Shown here piece after piece: positions 1 to 7,578 of a stretch of DNA of 37,509 nucleotides; position 1 is the first letter of the stretch, and each line of letters begins with the position of its first letter. The stretch comes from an uncultured Saprospiraceae bacterium. Its GTDB lineage: Bacteria > Bacteroidota > Bacteroidia > Chitinophagales > Saprospiraceae. Made by a program: the position numbers and the translations under genes. The stretch covers positions 1-37,509 of the forward strand of contig CALDUB010000019.1 in assembly GCA_937923465.1 (NCBI GenBank), given 5' to 3'. The notes beneath the pieces are model-generated. The model searched no databases and was not told the origin of the DNA. It saw only the letters and a list, made by a program, of their open reading frames with translations.

Positions 1-877
1 CGAAAATCCAGAATTAGTAGCGGGCATCAAAGGTTTGTCTGAAGAGACAACTACAGGTGTACACCGTTTATACGAGCGTATGGCAAAAGGTACTTTGACT
101 TTACCTGCTATCAACATTAATGACTCGGTAACGAAGTCTAAATTTGATAACAAGTACGGTTGTAAAGAATCTTGTGTAGATGCGATTCGTCGTGCGACGG
201 ATTTGATGATTGCTGGTAAAGTTGCAGTAGTTGCAGGTTACGGTGATGTAGGTAAAGGTTCTGCTGCTTCTTTGGCAGGTGCTGGTGCTCGCGTTATCGT
301 TACTGAGATTGACCCAATTTGTGCGCTTCAAGCAGCAATGGACGGTTTCCGCGTAACGACTATGGCGAAAGCAATTCCAGAAGCAAATATCATCGTTACT
401 GCTACAGGTAACAAAGATATCTTGACAGAAGCACACTTCCGTTTAATGAAAGATAAAGCTGTTGTTTGTAACATCGGTCACTTCGATAATGAAATCGATA
501 TGGCATGGTTGAACGGCGCTTACGGAGATACAAAAGATACAATCAAGCCACAAGTTGACATGTACACTATCGACGGCAAAGACGTTATCGTTTTAGCTGA
601 AGGTCGTTTGGTAAACTTGGGTTGTGGTACTGGTCACCCTTCTTTCGTAATGTCTAACTCATTTACTAACCAAGTTTTGGCTCAGTTAGAATTATGGGAA
701 AATACAGACCAATACGAAAACAAAGTATACATGCTTCCTAAGCACTTGGATGAGAAAGTAGCTCGTTTACACTTAGCAAAAATTGGTGTTGAATTAGAAA
801 CTTTAGCTGACTACCAAGCGGAATACATTGGTGTGAAACCTGAAGGTCCATACAAGCCAGAATACTACCGTTACTAG
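1..877 (+). CDS. ahcY: Adenosylhomocysteinase (S-adenosyl-L-homocysteine hydrolase), 5' end outside the window
   Basis: This cytosolic enzyme splits S-adenosylhomocysteine into adenosine and homocysteine and so relieves product inhibition of methyltransferases. The frame is open from base 2, so the gene starts upstream of the window and about 291 C-terminal residues are visible. They include the family signature [10 protein letters not shown], the segment [16 protein letters not shown] with substrate-contacting residues, the NAD-binding Rossmann loop AGYGDVGKG, the [14 protein letters not shown] stretch, and the typical C-terminal Lys-Pro...Tyr-Arg-Tyr end that reaches into the NAD site of the neighbouring subunit. 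A terminator follows within 45 bases, and the next gene (hutI) converges on it. Identification is very secure; only the N-terminus is missing. Confidence 0.97.
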   Translation, partial: ENPELVAGIKGLSEETTTGVHRLYERMAKGTLTLPAININDSVTKSKFDNKYGCKESCVDAIRRATDLMIAGKVAVVAGYGDVGKGSAASLAGAGARVIVTEIDPICALQAAMDGFRVTTMAKAIPEANIIVTATGNKDILTEAHFRLMKDKAVVCNIGHFDNEIDMAWLNGAYGDTKDTIKPQVDMYTIDGKDVIVLAEGRLVNLGCGTGHPSFVMSNSFTNQVLAQLELWENTDQYENKVYMLPKHLDEKVARLHLAKIGVELETLADYQAEYIGVKPEGPYKPEYYRY

Positions 878-916
878 GATTAATTAGTCTTTGACTATAT
901 CCTTCTTAAGGTAAAT

Positions 917-955
917 AAAAAAGCCTCTTGCCGTTTTGCGGTGAGAGGCTTTTTT
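917..955 (+). terminator. Intrinsic terminator of ahcY
   Basis: AGCCTCTTGCCG, a five-base loop TTTTG, then CGGTGAGAGGCT gives a 12-bp stem with two G-U pairs, followed by TTTTTT. It begins 40 bases after the ahcY stop codon. Confidence 0.85.
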
Positions 956-959
956 GATG

Positions 960-1134
960 TACGAATTACGATTTACGAAGTACGACTGTTTTGACTTGGA
1001 TATGACTTGGAGTTTTATTGTAAATATAGAGCCACTTCTTTCATCCAAAAGAAGTGGCTCTATATTTTTCGTAAATCATAAATCGCAAATCCGAACAAGT
1101 CAGAGCAGTCGTACTTCGTAAATCGTACCTCGTA
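960..1134. repeat. Heptamer foldback element A (word TACGANN)
   Basis: Four tandem 7-bp words start at 960, 967, 974 and 981. All begin TACGA and end AT, TT, AG and CT. The reverse complement of four such words occupies 1107-1134, in the order that lets the arms pair; the pairing partners end GG, TT, AG and CT, so only the outermost word differs. The arms can form a stem of about 30 bp with two mismatches. A second, unrelated 19-bp hairpin (1022-1067) is nested inside. The element lies between the convergent genes ahcY and hutI. The structure is read directly; its origin and function are unknown. Confidence 0.85.
1022..1067. terminator. Nested perfect 19-bp hairpin, likely bidirectional terminator
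   Basis: AAATATAGAGCCACTTCTT (1022-1040) is perfectly complementary to 1049-1067 with an 8-base loop. The stem has A/T-rich ends on both sides and lies between convergent ahcY and hutI, so it could end transcription both ways. It is nested inside heptamer element A. Confidence 0.7.
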
Positions 1135-1141
1135 CTTCCAA

Positions 1142-2362
1142 TCATTTTCCTTTTAGTATAACCCTTTCCACCAAATCACTCCCAAACGAATAAGGCAAAT
1201 AAGCAACCGAAGGCATAGACTTAGTAATGAAAACATTTGCCACTTTCCCACGCGTAATACTTCCAAAATTTGCATCTTCTTCCAATGCGGCAGCTCCATT
1301 TATGGTCGCAGCATTAATAGCTTCCTCTGGCGTCATTTTCATTTTTACACAAGCCAAAGACAAGACAAAAGACATTCTTCCCGACGGAGTAGACCCAGGA
1401 TTAAAGTCTGTGGCTAAAGCAACAGTGAGGTTCGCATCTAGTAATTGACGCGCAGGAGGATAGTGGTCATTTAGAAAGAAAGGAGCGGACGGTAATAATG
1501 TCGCTATCGTTTCCGACTTTTTCAAAACTTCAATTTCTTCTGCATTCACGACTTCTAAGTGGTCTACAGAAATTGCATTGTGCGCTACACTCGCTTGAAT
1601 GCCCCCCATGCAATTAAATTGGTTGGTGTGAATTTTGGGCTTTAAGCCGTATTTCGCACCAGCCTTCATTATCTCAATTGTTTCTTCTGGAGAAAAAGCA
1701 ACTTTTTCACAGAATACATCAATGTAATCTGCTAATCCTTCGTCTGCTATTTGTGGCAGCATTTTATTGAAAATCAAATCTAAATAGCCTTTTCTGTTCG
1801 AGCGGTATTCCATTGGGAAAGTGTGCGCACCAAGAAAGGTAGACTTAATCGTCAAATCTGTTTGCGGCTTTAACTTCTTTATGACGCGGAGCATTTTTAA
1901 CTCACTTTCCACAGTCAAGCCATAACCACTTTTAATCTCTATCAATCCTGTACCAAAACCACGGACTTCTTCGATACGACACAAAGCCTGTTCTACTAAT
2001 TCACTTTCAGAAGTCTTTTGTAACCTCTGTGCAGAATTCAAAATACCTCCACCACGTTCTGCGATTTCTTCATACGAGAGTCCATTTATTCTATCTGCAA
2101 ATTCCCCTTCACGACTCCCTGCAAATACTAAATGCGTATGTGAGTCACACCAGCTTGGGAAAACAAACTTACCCGTCGCATCAATAACCTCATCAGCTCT
2201 TTCGGGCGAGTCTTTCATTTCTCCAAAGTCCTTAATCTTTTCCTCTTCTATCAGCAGAAAAGCATTTTCGATAAGTGGTAAATCGTTCATCTTTAAGCCA
2301 CTGACTTTACGGTCGTGAGATAAAACTAAACCTTTGATATTTTGAATAAGAATATTGGACAT
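1142..2362 (-). CDS. hutI: Imidazolonepropionase
   Basis: This cytosolic metal-dependent amidohydrolase performs the third step of histidine degradation, hydrolysing 4-imidazolone-5-propionate to N-formimino-L-glutamate. From the start chosen at 2362 the protein has 406 residues, the normal family length. Visible motifs are the metal-binding HTH (residues 75-77, in DSHTHLVFAGSREGEF), AHTFP, the HTNQFN histidine loop, VDHLE, and ATDFNPGS with the metal-ligand Asp. The frame stays open to 2428, but the extra 22 residues come from repeat-like, low-conservation DNA, so MSNILIQ at 2362 is preferred. No other hut gene is adjacent. It converges on ahcY. A phylum-type -7 box lies about 130 bases upstream. 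Confidence 0.95.
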   Translation of the reverse strand: MSNILIQNIKGLVLSHDRKVSGLKMNDLPLIENAFLLIEEEKIKDFGEMKDSPERADEVIDATGKFVFPSWCDSHTHLVFAGSREGEFADRINGLSYEEIAERGGGILNSAQRLQKTSESELVEQALCRIEEVRGFGTGLIEIKSGYGLTVESELKMLRVIKKLKPQTDLTIKSTFLGAHTFPMEYRSNRKGYLDLIFNKMLPQIADEGLADYIDVFCEKVAFSPEETIEIMKAGAKYGLKPKIHTNQFNCMGGIQASVAHNAISVDHLEVVNAEEIEVLKKSETIATLLPSAPFFLNDHYPPARQLLDANLTVALATDFNPGSTPSGRMSFVLSLACVKMKMTPEEAINAATINGAAALEEDANFGSITRGKVANVFITKSMPSVAYLPYSFGSDLVERVILKGK

Positions 2363-2487
2363 TGTTTTCTTTTTTAGTAGGAAGAAAGTTGGAAGAGCTC
2401 GGCTTGCAGATTTTCCGCTGCGCTGCAACTCTACAATCCTGGTATTTTGTGACGAGAGAAATATTATACGTCAAAAAGAATGAGAGA

Positions 2488-2495
2488 CAAATATA
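2488..2495 (-). promoter_or_regulatory. Candidate -7 box for hutI
   Basis: Read on the minus strand this is TATATTTG, a full match to the Bacteroidota -7 consensus TAnnTTTG. No clear TTG stands at the -33 position (GTG lies 21 bases upstream), so the call rests on the -7 box and its position about 125 bases before the hutI start. Confidence 0.45.
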
Positions 2496-2570
2496 GGAAG
2501 CTATTAGAGAGTAGCTCACATTTTCTAAGCTTTCTAAAGTAAGTTTTAATAAAAATACCGATATTGCCTT

Positions 2571-3485
2571 ATGAACATTACTATTCTTTCCAGAGGAAGC
2601 TATTTATACTCCACGCAAAGTTTGTTGCGGGCAGGTGAAGCGCGTGGACACAAAATGGATATCGTAGACCATGCACGTTGTAATATCATGTGCGCTACAA
2701 ACGACCCACAAGTTCTTTTTGAAGGGGAGCGCGTAGATAAAGTCGATGCGATAATTCCACGTATTGGAGCATCTGTCACAGAGCATGGGGCAGCAGTTGT
2801 GCGTCAGTTTGAATTAAAAAAAGTAGCTACGGCTACACTTTCTGATGCACTTCTAGAAGCAAGAGATAAATTTCGTTCACTACAAAAATTATCTGCGAAT
2901 GGAATTGGAGTACCGCGATCCTTTTTAGTCAGTGATACAAATGACTTGCCTTGGTTGTATCAAATATTGGGTTTTCCTTTGATTATAAAATTGCTTGAAA
3001 GTACGCATGGGAATGGGGTTATCTTAGCGGATAATTCGCAAACGGCAGGTTCTGTTATTGATGCTTTTTCGAGTCGAAGAGAAAAGGTCTTATTGCAAGA
3101 GTTTGTCGAGGAAGCTTCAGGAGAAGATATTCGTGCTTTTGTCGTGGGAAAAGAAGTGGTGGCGACGATGCGCAGGCAGGCAGAAAAAGGTGAATTTCGC
3201 TCCAATCTTCATAGAGGAGCGACAGGACACATTGTTGAGTTAACAACGGAGGAACGTGAAACTGCCCTGAAAGCAACTAGATTACTGGGTTTAGATGTTG
3301 CAGGCGTAGATATGCTGCGTTCTAAAAATGGTCCATTAATCATAGAAGTGAATGCTTCTCCAGGATTAGAAGGAATTGAAACGGTGACAGGTATTGATGT
3401 GGCAGGAAAAATTATTGATTTGGTAGAGCAAAAAGTCAGAACAGCTCGAAAATATAAGATTTATCAAGAAAAAATGAAAAAATGA
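2571..3485 (+). CDS. rimK: RimK-type ATP-grasp L-glutamate ligase
   Basis: This 304-residue ATP-grasp ligase is closely related to RimK, which adds glutamate residues to the C-terminus of ribosomal protein bS6. Seen in the sequence: the N-terminal LSRGSYLYST start, AIIPRIGASVTEHGAAVVRQFE (the pre-ATP-grasp domain), ARDKFRSLQKL, the ATP-grasp lysine region FPLIIKLLESTHGNGV, the hinge LLQEFVEEASGEDIRAFVVG, and the metal-binding end with FRSNLHRG and IIEVNASPGLEGIE. The order and spacing match E. coli RimK nearly end to end. The substrate in this organism is not shown. An octamer repeat runs across the stop codon, and a bidirectional terminator follows. Confidence 0.93.
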   Translation: MNITILSRGSYLYSTQSLLRAGEARGHKMDIVDHARCNIMCATNDPQVLFEGERVDKVDAIIPRIGASVTEHGAAVVRQFELKKVATATLSDALLEARDKFRSLQKLSANGIGVPRSFLVSDTNDLPWLYQILGFPLIIKLLESTHGNGVILADNSQTAGSVIDAFSSRREKVLLQEFVEEASGEDIRAFVVGKEVVATMRRQAEKGEFRSNLHRGATGHIVELTTEERETALKATRLLGLDVAGVDMLRSKNGPLIIEVNASPGLEGIETVTGIDVAGKIIDLVEQKVRTARKYKIYQEKMKK

Positions 3486-3526
3486 AAAAATGAAAAAATG
3501 AAGAAGTGATTTAGTTATTAGTTGAT
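3474..3526 (+). repeat. Octamer tandem repeat across the rimK stop, followed by two heptamers
   Basis: The 8-bp word ATGAAAAA recurs at 3474, 3482 and 3490, with a diverged copy at 3498. The first junction supplies the last codons and the TGA stop of rimK. Because each unit in this frame reads ATG AAA AAA TGA, loss or gain of whole units would leave the protein end unchanged. Two 7-bp words follow at 3513 (AGTTATT) and 3520 (AGTTGAT), the same type as element D near 16663. No inverted partner is seen. Confidence 0.7.
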
Positions 3527-3550
3527 TATGTTATTGACAATCAATCAAAC

Positions 3551-3594
3551 AAAAAGAACGGCATCTCAAATTAAATTGAGATGCCGTTTTTTTT
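3551..3594. terminator. Bidirectional intrinsic terminator between rimK and the DUF4783 gene
   Basis: AACGGCATCTCAA (3557-3569) pairs perfectly with 3576-3588 across a 6-base loop. Five A residues precede the stem and eight T residues end it, so it can act in both directions for the two convergent genes. Confidence 0.9.
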
Positions 3595-3609
3595 AGGGTT
3601 TAAGTCACG

Positions 3610-3653
3610 CTGCCGTCTACCGTCAAGCGAAGCGCCCATAAACCGTCCACCGT
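3610..3653 (-). repeat. Two pairs of heptamers (word ACGGNNN) with a GC-rich spacer
   Basis: Read on the minus strand, 7-bp words beginning ACGG lie at 3647-3653, 3640-3646, 3617-3623 and 3610-3616 (ends TGG, TTT, TAG, CAG). The 16-base spacer 3624-3639 contains CAAGCGAAGCG. The word plus spacer start recurs at 27433-27450. The array ends three bases before the DUF4783 gene's stop codon. Confidence 0.7.
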
Positions 3654-3656
3654 TTT

Positions 3657-4046
3657 TTACCCTTTGTCAAAGCGTATTTCTTGGATAAGAGTCTTGCCGC
3701 CAGTGTTGCCGAGATATACATACACACGGAAGGTTTTTCCTCCTGCGGTCATATTTCCAATGCAATACTGCGAGTCTTTTCCTTTAGAACTACCTTGGTG
3801 CACTTGACTAAATGCACTTGGTTTATTTTGAGTGAAAAAAGATTTCACTTTCTGGACTGCTTCCGGTTTGTCGTAAATGTCTTCTACATCTAAGATGGCG
3901 ACTTCTACGCTTTCATCGAAAAACGAGCCGAGGGTCTCTGCGTCACCGCTACTAAGCGCTCTTGTGATAGCGTCAATGCTTGCTACTTCACCTGTAGTGA
4001 ATGAAAACATCGGGATAGCTAACAACAGAATTAACAGATTCTTCAT
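3657..4046 (-). CDS. Secreted DUF4783 (NTF2-like) protein
   Basis: A 129-residue protein with a signal peptide (MKNLLILLLAIPMFSFTTGE), so probably periplasmic or lipid-free exported. The mature part matches the Bacteroidota family DUF4783, whose fold is NTF2-like: an N-terminal helical half around ITRALSSGDAETLGSFFDESVEVAILD, then FFTQNKPSAFSQVHQGSSKGKDSQYCIGNM and a C-terminal beta half KTFRVYVYLGNTGGKTLIQEIRF. Members of this family have no established enzymatic role; NTF2-like pockets often bind small ligands, but nothing here shows one. It converges on rimK and stands alone. Confidence 0.8.
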   Translation of the reverse strand: MKNLLILLLAIPMFSFTTGEVASIDAITRALSSGDAETLGSFFDESVEVAILDVEDIYDKPEAVQKVKSFFTQNKPSAFSQVHQGSSKGKDSQYCIGNMTAGGKTFRVYVYLGNTGGKTLIQEIRFDKG

Positions 4047-4614
4047 GGCTTCTGATTTTATTTATTCTTTTTCTACACCATTTATCATGGGGTTTTCAAA
4101 GGAACATTTAATTAATCTAAATTAGGAAGGGGTTACTCCTTTATCCTAATATATAGTTTGTTTGTTGATATTGTTCGAAATAATGTATTTGTCAGACGAC
4201 AGCTTTATCAAAACTCCACAAAACAAATATCTAAAACATTTATCTAATAGACGTTTCGAGTCGAACAAAAGTTACTTTCTTTAGTTTTTCTCTTTAGGGA
4301 ATCGCGAGATTTTATAGAGAATTTTAATTTGAATGTACGGAAGCAAAACACAGAATATGTGTTTTTTTGAGAGGTGCGTGGTTGAATATTAAATCAAAAA
4401 TCGCAGCAAAAACGCATAATAGCAAGTATTTGTTGTCTTTTAACGAAAAATAATTATTGAAATTTGTAAAAATAATTGTTTATTTTCTTGATATTCAAGG
4501 AGTTAGTTGTTGTGTGTCTATTTTGTTTTCATTGTCTCCTCTTTTTCCCTTACTTTGCAATCTGTATTAAACAGTTCTACTTTTTCAATTTTTTGGACTC
4601 TAAAATCACTCATT
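4047..4614. other. Non-coding gap between the DUF4783 gene and upp
   Basis: This AT-rich spacer separates two divergent genes, so it must hold the promoters of both. No heptamer array, strong hairpin or tRNA was seen. A weak -7 candidate TTACTTTG (one mismatch to TAnnTTTG) lies at 4550-4557, 57 bases before the upp start, without a well-placed TTG. A frame open from 4507 into upp is not thought to be coding because its 36 extra residues are hydrophobic and Phe/Ser-rich and lie upstream of the conserved start. Confidence 0.5.
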
Positions 4615-5265
4615 ATGATTACTAATTTAAGTTTATCAAATTCTGTCATTAGCCGTTTCGTTGCAGAATTGCGTGATACTAATATTCAAAAAGACCGTTT
4701 ACGTTTTCGTCGCAATATGGAACGTATCGGTGAAATTTTTGCTTACGAAATTAGTAAAACCTTCGATTATGAAATCGAAGAAGTTGAAACGCCTTTGGGT
4801 ATTGCTGATGCTGCTGTCCAACAAGATACTGTAGTTTTAGCTACGATACTCCGTGCGGGCTTGCCTATGCATGCAGGAATGCTCAACTATTTGGACGATT
4901 CAAAAAATGCATTTGTCTCTGCTTATAGGAAACACCACAAGGACGGTACTTTTGAAATAGAAGTTCAGTACGTCTCTTGTCCTGACTTAGAAGATACGAC
5001 CTTGATTATTTGCGACCCTATGTTAGCAACGGGCGCATCTATCGACTTGACAATAAAAGCACTATTAGAATACGGAACGCCAGAAAAGATACATATCGTA
5101 ACGGCAATTTCTTCTGTAGATGGTCTTGAATTCATTAAAAGAAATCATCCAGATGCAGATATTTGGGTGGCTGCTTTAGATGAAGAGTTGACGGCAAAAT
5201 CTTATATTGTACCAGGTTTGGGAGACGCGGGTGATTTGAGTTTTGGAGAGAAGGTGCAAGAGTAG
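4615..5265 (+). CDS. upp: Uracil phosphoribosyltransferase
   Basis: This cytosolic salvage enzyme joins uracil to PRPP to give UMP. From MITNLSLSNS at 4615 it has 216 residues, close to the usual 208-216. Visible are RFRRNMERIGEIFAYEI, the ATILRAGLPMHAGML loop, VSCPDLEDTT (the uracil-binding side), the PRPP-binding signature DPMLATGAS (residues 134-142), and the C-terminal VPGLGDAGD with the uracil-contacting glycine loop. The gene stands alone and ends at a strong shared terminator with the convergent TPR gene. Confidence 0.95.
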   Translation: MITNLSLSNSVISRFVAELRDTNIQKDRLRFRRNMERIGEIFAYEISKTFDYEIEEVETPLGIADAAVQQDTVVLATILRAGLPMHAGMLNYLDDSKNAFVSAYRKHHKDGTFEIEVQYVSCPDLEDTTLIICDPMLATGASIDLTIKALLEYGTPEKIHIVTAISSVDGLEFIKRNHPDADIWVAALDEELTAKSYIVPGLGDAGDLSFGEKVQE

Positions 5266-5304
5266 AAAGAACGATGAACCATTTTATAGTTTTTGTTTAA
5301 AATA

Positions 5305-5343
5305 AAAATAGGGTTGCGTGACTTAGTCACGCAACCCTATTTT
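5305..5343. terminator. Bidirectional terminator, perfect 18-bp stem
   Basis: AAAATAGGGTTGCGTGAC (5305-5322) pairs perfectly with 5326-5343 across a TTA loop. A-rich and T-rich flanks on both sides suit termination of both upp (+) and the TPR gene (-). Confidence 0.9.
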
Positions 5344-5370
5344 ATTCCTGATAGGTCACAATGTATTTAA

Positions 5371-6552
5371 TTATTCCTTATCAAACATGTCTTCTGAAAA
5401 TTCATTTGAACCACCTGTCCCAATCGCTGGTGCAGCATAAATAATCTCTTCTTTAGCAGCTTCAGATGCTTGAATTTCTGCATTAGTAGCCTCGATGCTG
5501 TCGTAACACTTTGCGACTAACATTTCGATTTCTGCATCTTCTCCTACTTTATCCGTGTAATCATTAAAGGCACGAACGGCACCGTAAGGATTTCCTAAGT
5601 GATATTCAGCTAATCCGATTTGGCGAAGGTATTCTGGATTGTTAGTATCATAGCCTTTTGCTACCCAAAAACTTTCTAATGCTGCATTATATTTACCCGT
5701 CTCCATTTCTACTAAACCTAATGTGAAGTAAACTTCTGGATGGTCATTTTCGATTTCCATAGCGTCACGAATAGCGCGGTGCGCTTTTGTCCACTCATTC
5801 TTTTCTAAGAAACATTGAGCTAAGTGCAAGTATGCTTCAAAGTCTAAAACATAGTCTAGAGACTGATTGAAGTCATTGATAGCATTATCGTAATTGCCCA
5901 TACGGAGGTGTAATTTGCCACGATTACGCAATGCAAACACATCTTCTGAGTTGTGACGTAAAGCAATAGAATAGTATTCAAATGCTTTGTTGTAATATAA
6001 TTCTCCTTGCGCTGCATAAGTATCTGCGATACCGCAGAACGCCTCACCATAAGTAGGATTCATCTTCAATGCATTGTTAAATGCACTAATTGCTTCCGTT
6101 GTTTTTCCCATTTCATTGAGCACCAATCCCACATTCAAATAGCCTTCTGGCGAACGATGCAAGCCTAATACCGATTGAAAATCAATCAAAGCTGCCTCGT
6201 AGTTTTGCATGTCGTAGCGAATCTGACCACGAAATTCTATAGCACGTACATCATAAGGATTGTTGTGCAATAAATCATCTAAGTCATACATGGCACGTGT
6301 CATTTTGCCCATTTTAAAATAAGCCTGACTGCGGTGAAAAAGAGCTTCTGAGAAGTTCGGGTTTTCTTGTAAGGTCAAAGTGTAGCTATCAACTGCATCT
6401 TGAAGGTCGTTTTCTTGTGCAGCTGCTAGACCTTTTTCGAAAAATTGTTCCGCATAGGAAAATTGTGCTTGCGCTTGTGTTGTGAGCAAAAAGCAAAAAG
6501 CTACAAAAGCAAAGCGGTTCAATACGTTTTTTTGGAATGGTGTGTATCTCAT
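5371..6552 (-). CDS. Exported tetratricopeptide-repeat protein
   Basis: A 393-residue protein with an N-terminal signal peptide (hydrophobic FAFVAFCFLLTTQAQAQ, cleavage likely after AQA). The mature part is almost wholly TPR: about nine 34-residue units can be followed from residue 33 to 345, with the usual W/L-G-Y-A-F-A-P pattern (for example YEAALIDFQSVL, TEAISAFNNALKMNPTYGEAF, YDNAINDFNQSL, YNAALESFWVAKGYDTNNPEY). An acidic, Ser/Gly-containing tail ends in FSEDMFDKE. TPR arrays bind proteins or peptides; no partner is suggested by the neighbours. It lies alone between a strong terminator and a long non-coding gap. Confidence 0.85.
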   Translation of the reverse strand: MRYTPFQKNVLNRFAFVAFCFLLTTQAQAQFSYAEQFFEKGLAAAQENDLQDAVDSYTLTLQENPNFSEALFHRSQAYFKMGKMTRAMYDLDDLLHNNPYDVRAIEFRGQIRYDMQNYEAALIDFQSVLGLHRSPEGYLNVGLVLNEMGKTTEAISAFNNALKMNPTYGEAFCGIADTYAAQGELYYNKAFEYYSIALRHNSEDVFALRNRGKLHLRMGNYDNAINDFNQSLDYVLDFEAYLHLAQCFLEKNEWTKAHRAIRDAMEIENDHPEVYFTLGLVEMETGKYNAALESFWVAKGYDTNNPEYLRQIGLAEYHLGNPYGAVRAFNDYTDKVGEDAEIEMLVAKCYDSIEATNAEIQASEAAKEEIIYAAPAIGTGGSNEFSEDMFDKE

Positions 6553-6827
6553 GATAGTTCAGTATTTGTAGTATCAGAATTGAAATACAGAAAGAGAAAA
6601 TGAGATACTTATAGAAAGAAAAAGAGGATTTCTCTCGAATTGTAAACTTCAAATTTGGTTTTTAATCGTAAAAGGTACTATGCCTGTCGTTAGACAAGTA
6701 TAGTCAAAATTTATAATTAAAACATTCAAAATTAGAAGCGTGTGTGTGTAGTATCTCAGAGTGCCTTACTGTTCTTGGGATTCTGAACTCGATTTTAAAT
6801 ATTACTCAGCGTACATTGTGTTCAGTA

Positions 6828-6859
6828 CAAATATATTTAATTTTAATTCATAATAGCAA
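6828..6859 (-). promoter_or_regulatory. Candidate promoter facing the TPR gene
   Basis: On the minus strand, TTG (6857-6859) is followed after 21 bases by TATATTTG (6828-6835), matching the Bacteroidota -33/-7 pattern. It would give a leader of about 270 bases for the TPR gene, or start a separate small RNA. Prediction only. Confidence 0.4.
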
Positions 6860-7285
6860 GTAAATTATTGATTATTAATAAATTAAATATTTATTATTTA
6901 ATAATTTGTTTGTTTTTTTGACACAAAACTAAATTTATTGCGTTTGCGAATTACTATAAAGGAGAGTAAAAATCGTGCCGAACACATTAAGAAAATAAAT
7001 AATTTAAAATAAATTGTTATTTGTTTCAGTGCTCCTATTTCGTGCCCTCACTTATGGGAACTTTCGTTGCGCTTGTTTTTCATTTTGAATTCTATCTCTA
7101 ATCTTATGAGCTGAAAAGTGAAATCAATATTTATATCAAGTAGTTGACTTTGAAAAGAGTTCCAAATAATGAGAACTAAGGTAAATTTCTCTAGCAGAGA
7201 TAATTTCAAAATTCACTCATATTAAATTAAATCGTAATATTAAGGCACGGAATTTGTTTTTGTCTTAACAATGATTTTGAATTAG

Positions 7286-7343
7286 TTCCCGTAGAGAGAA
7301 GAGAGTTTTGGATTACGCTTTTCTCTTTACGGAATTTTTTTTT
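7286..7343 (+). terminator. Orphan intrinsic terminator in the plus direction
   Basis: TTCCCGTAGAGAGAAGAGAG (7286-7305) and CGCTTTTCTCTTTACGGAA (about 7316-7334) form a stem of roughly 17 bp with a few mismatches. Nine T residues follow at 7335-7343. No plus-strand gene precedes it for over 2 kb, since the last one upstream is upp, which has its own terminator. Confidence 0.6.
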
Positions 7344-7578
7344 AGTCAATACACACACACACACACAACATACTACAACGGGTACTACACAATAGAAAAT
7401 AAGCATGAGTTGAATAAGCAGAAGTAGAGTATTGAATTATTTTCTACCCGTTCATTGACATAACAGGCAAATTATAAAGGAGAAATCTCTCCTATTAAGA
7501 TAAAGAAAGCTCTTCAAAGAATTTGAAATTCAATTTCATTTTTGGAGGGAACTATTCATCCTATTTATCCTTGAACAC

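Larger units (their letters stand above)
6553..7578. other. 1-kb non-coding gap with an orphan terminator
   Basis: The gap separates divergent genes (TPR minus, GH73 plus). It is AT-rich and has no ORF worth calling. It contains a GT run (6738-6751), a CA run (7351-7368), short hairpins, a minus-strand promoter candidate, and a terminator-like hairpin with nine T residues (7286-7343) that has no plus-strand gene before it. CGTGCC (near 6974 and again near 7040) could pair with GGCACG near 7243. A non-coding RNA on the plus strand is possible but not proven. Confidence 0.5.

Noticed and set aside
4507-4614. N-terminal extension of Upp from 4507
   Set aside because: The residues are not conserved and the family start MITNL is at 4615.
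6950-7343. 6S RNA, tmRNA, RNase P or SRP RNA in the gap
   Set aside because: Only a 6-bp CGTGCC/GGCACG closing pair and a terminator were seen; none of the conserved core sequences of these RNAs was recognised.
6738-7368. GT run and CA run in the gap, considered as a large foldback
   Set aside because: The runs are simple dinucleotide repeats; the flanking GTAGTAT words are not collinear when inverted, so no specific pairing was supported.
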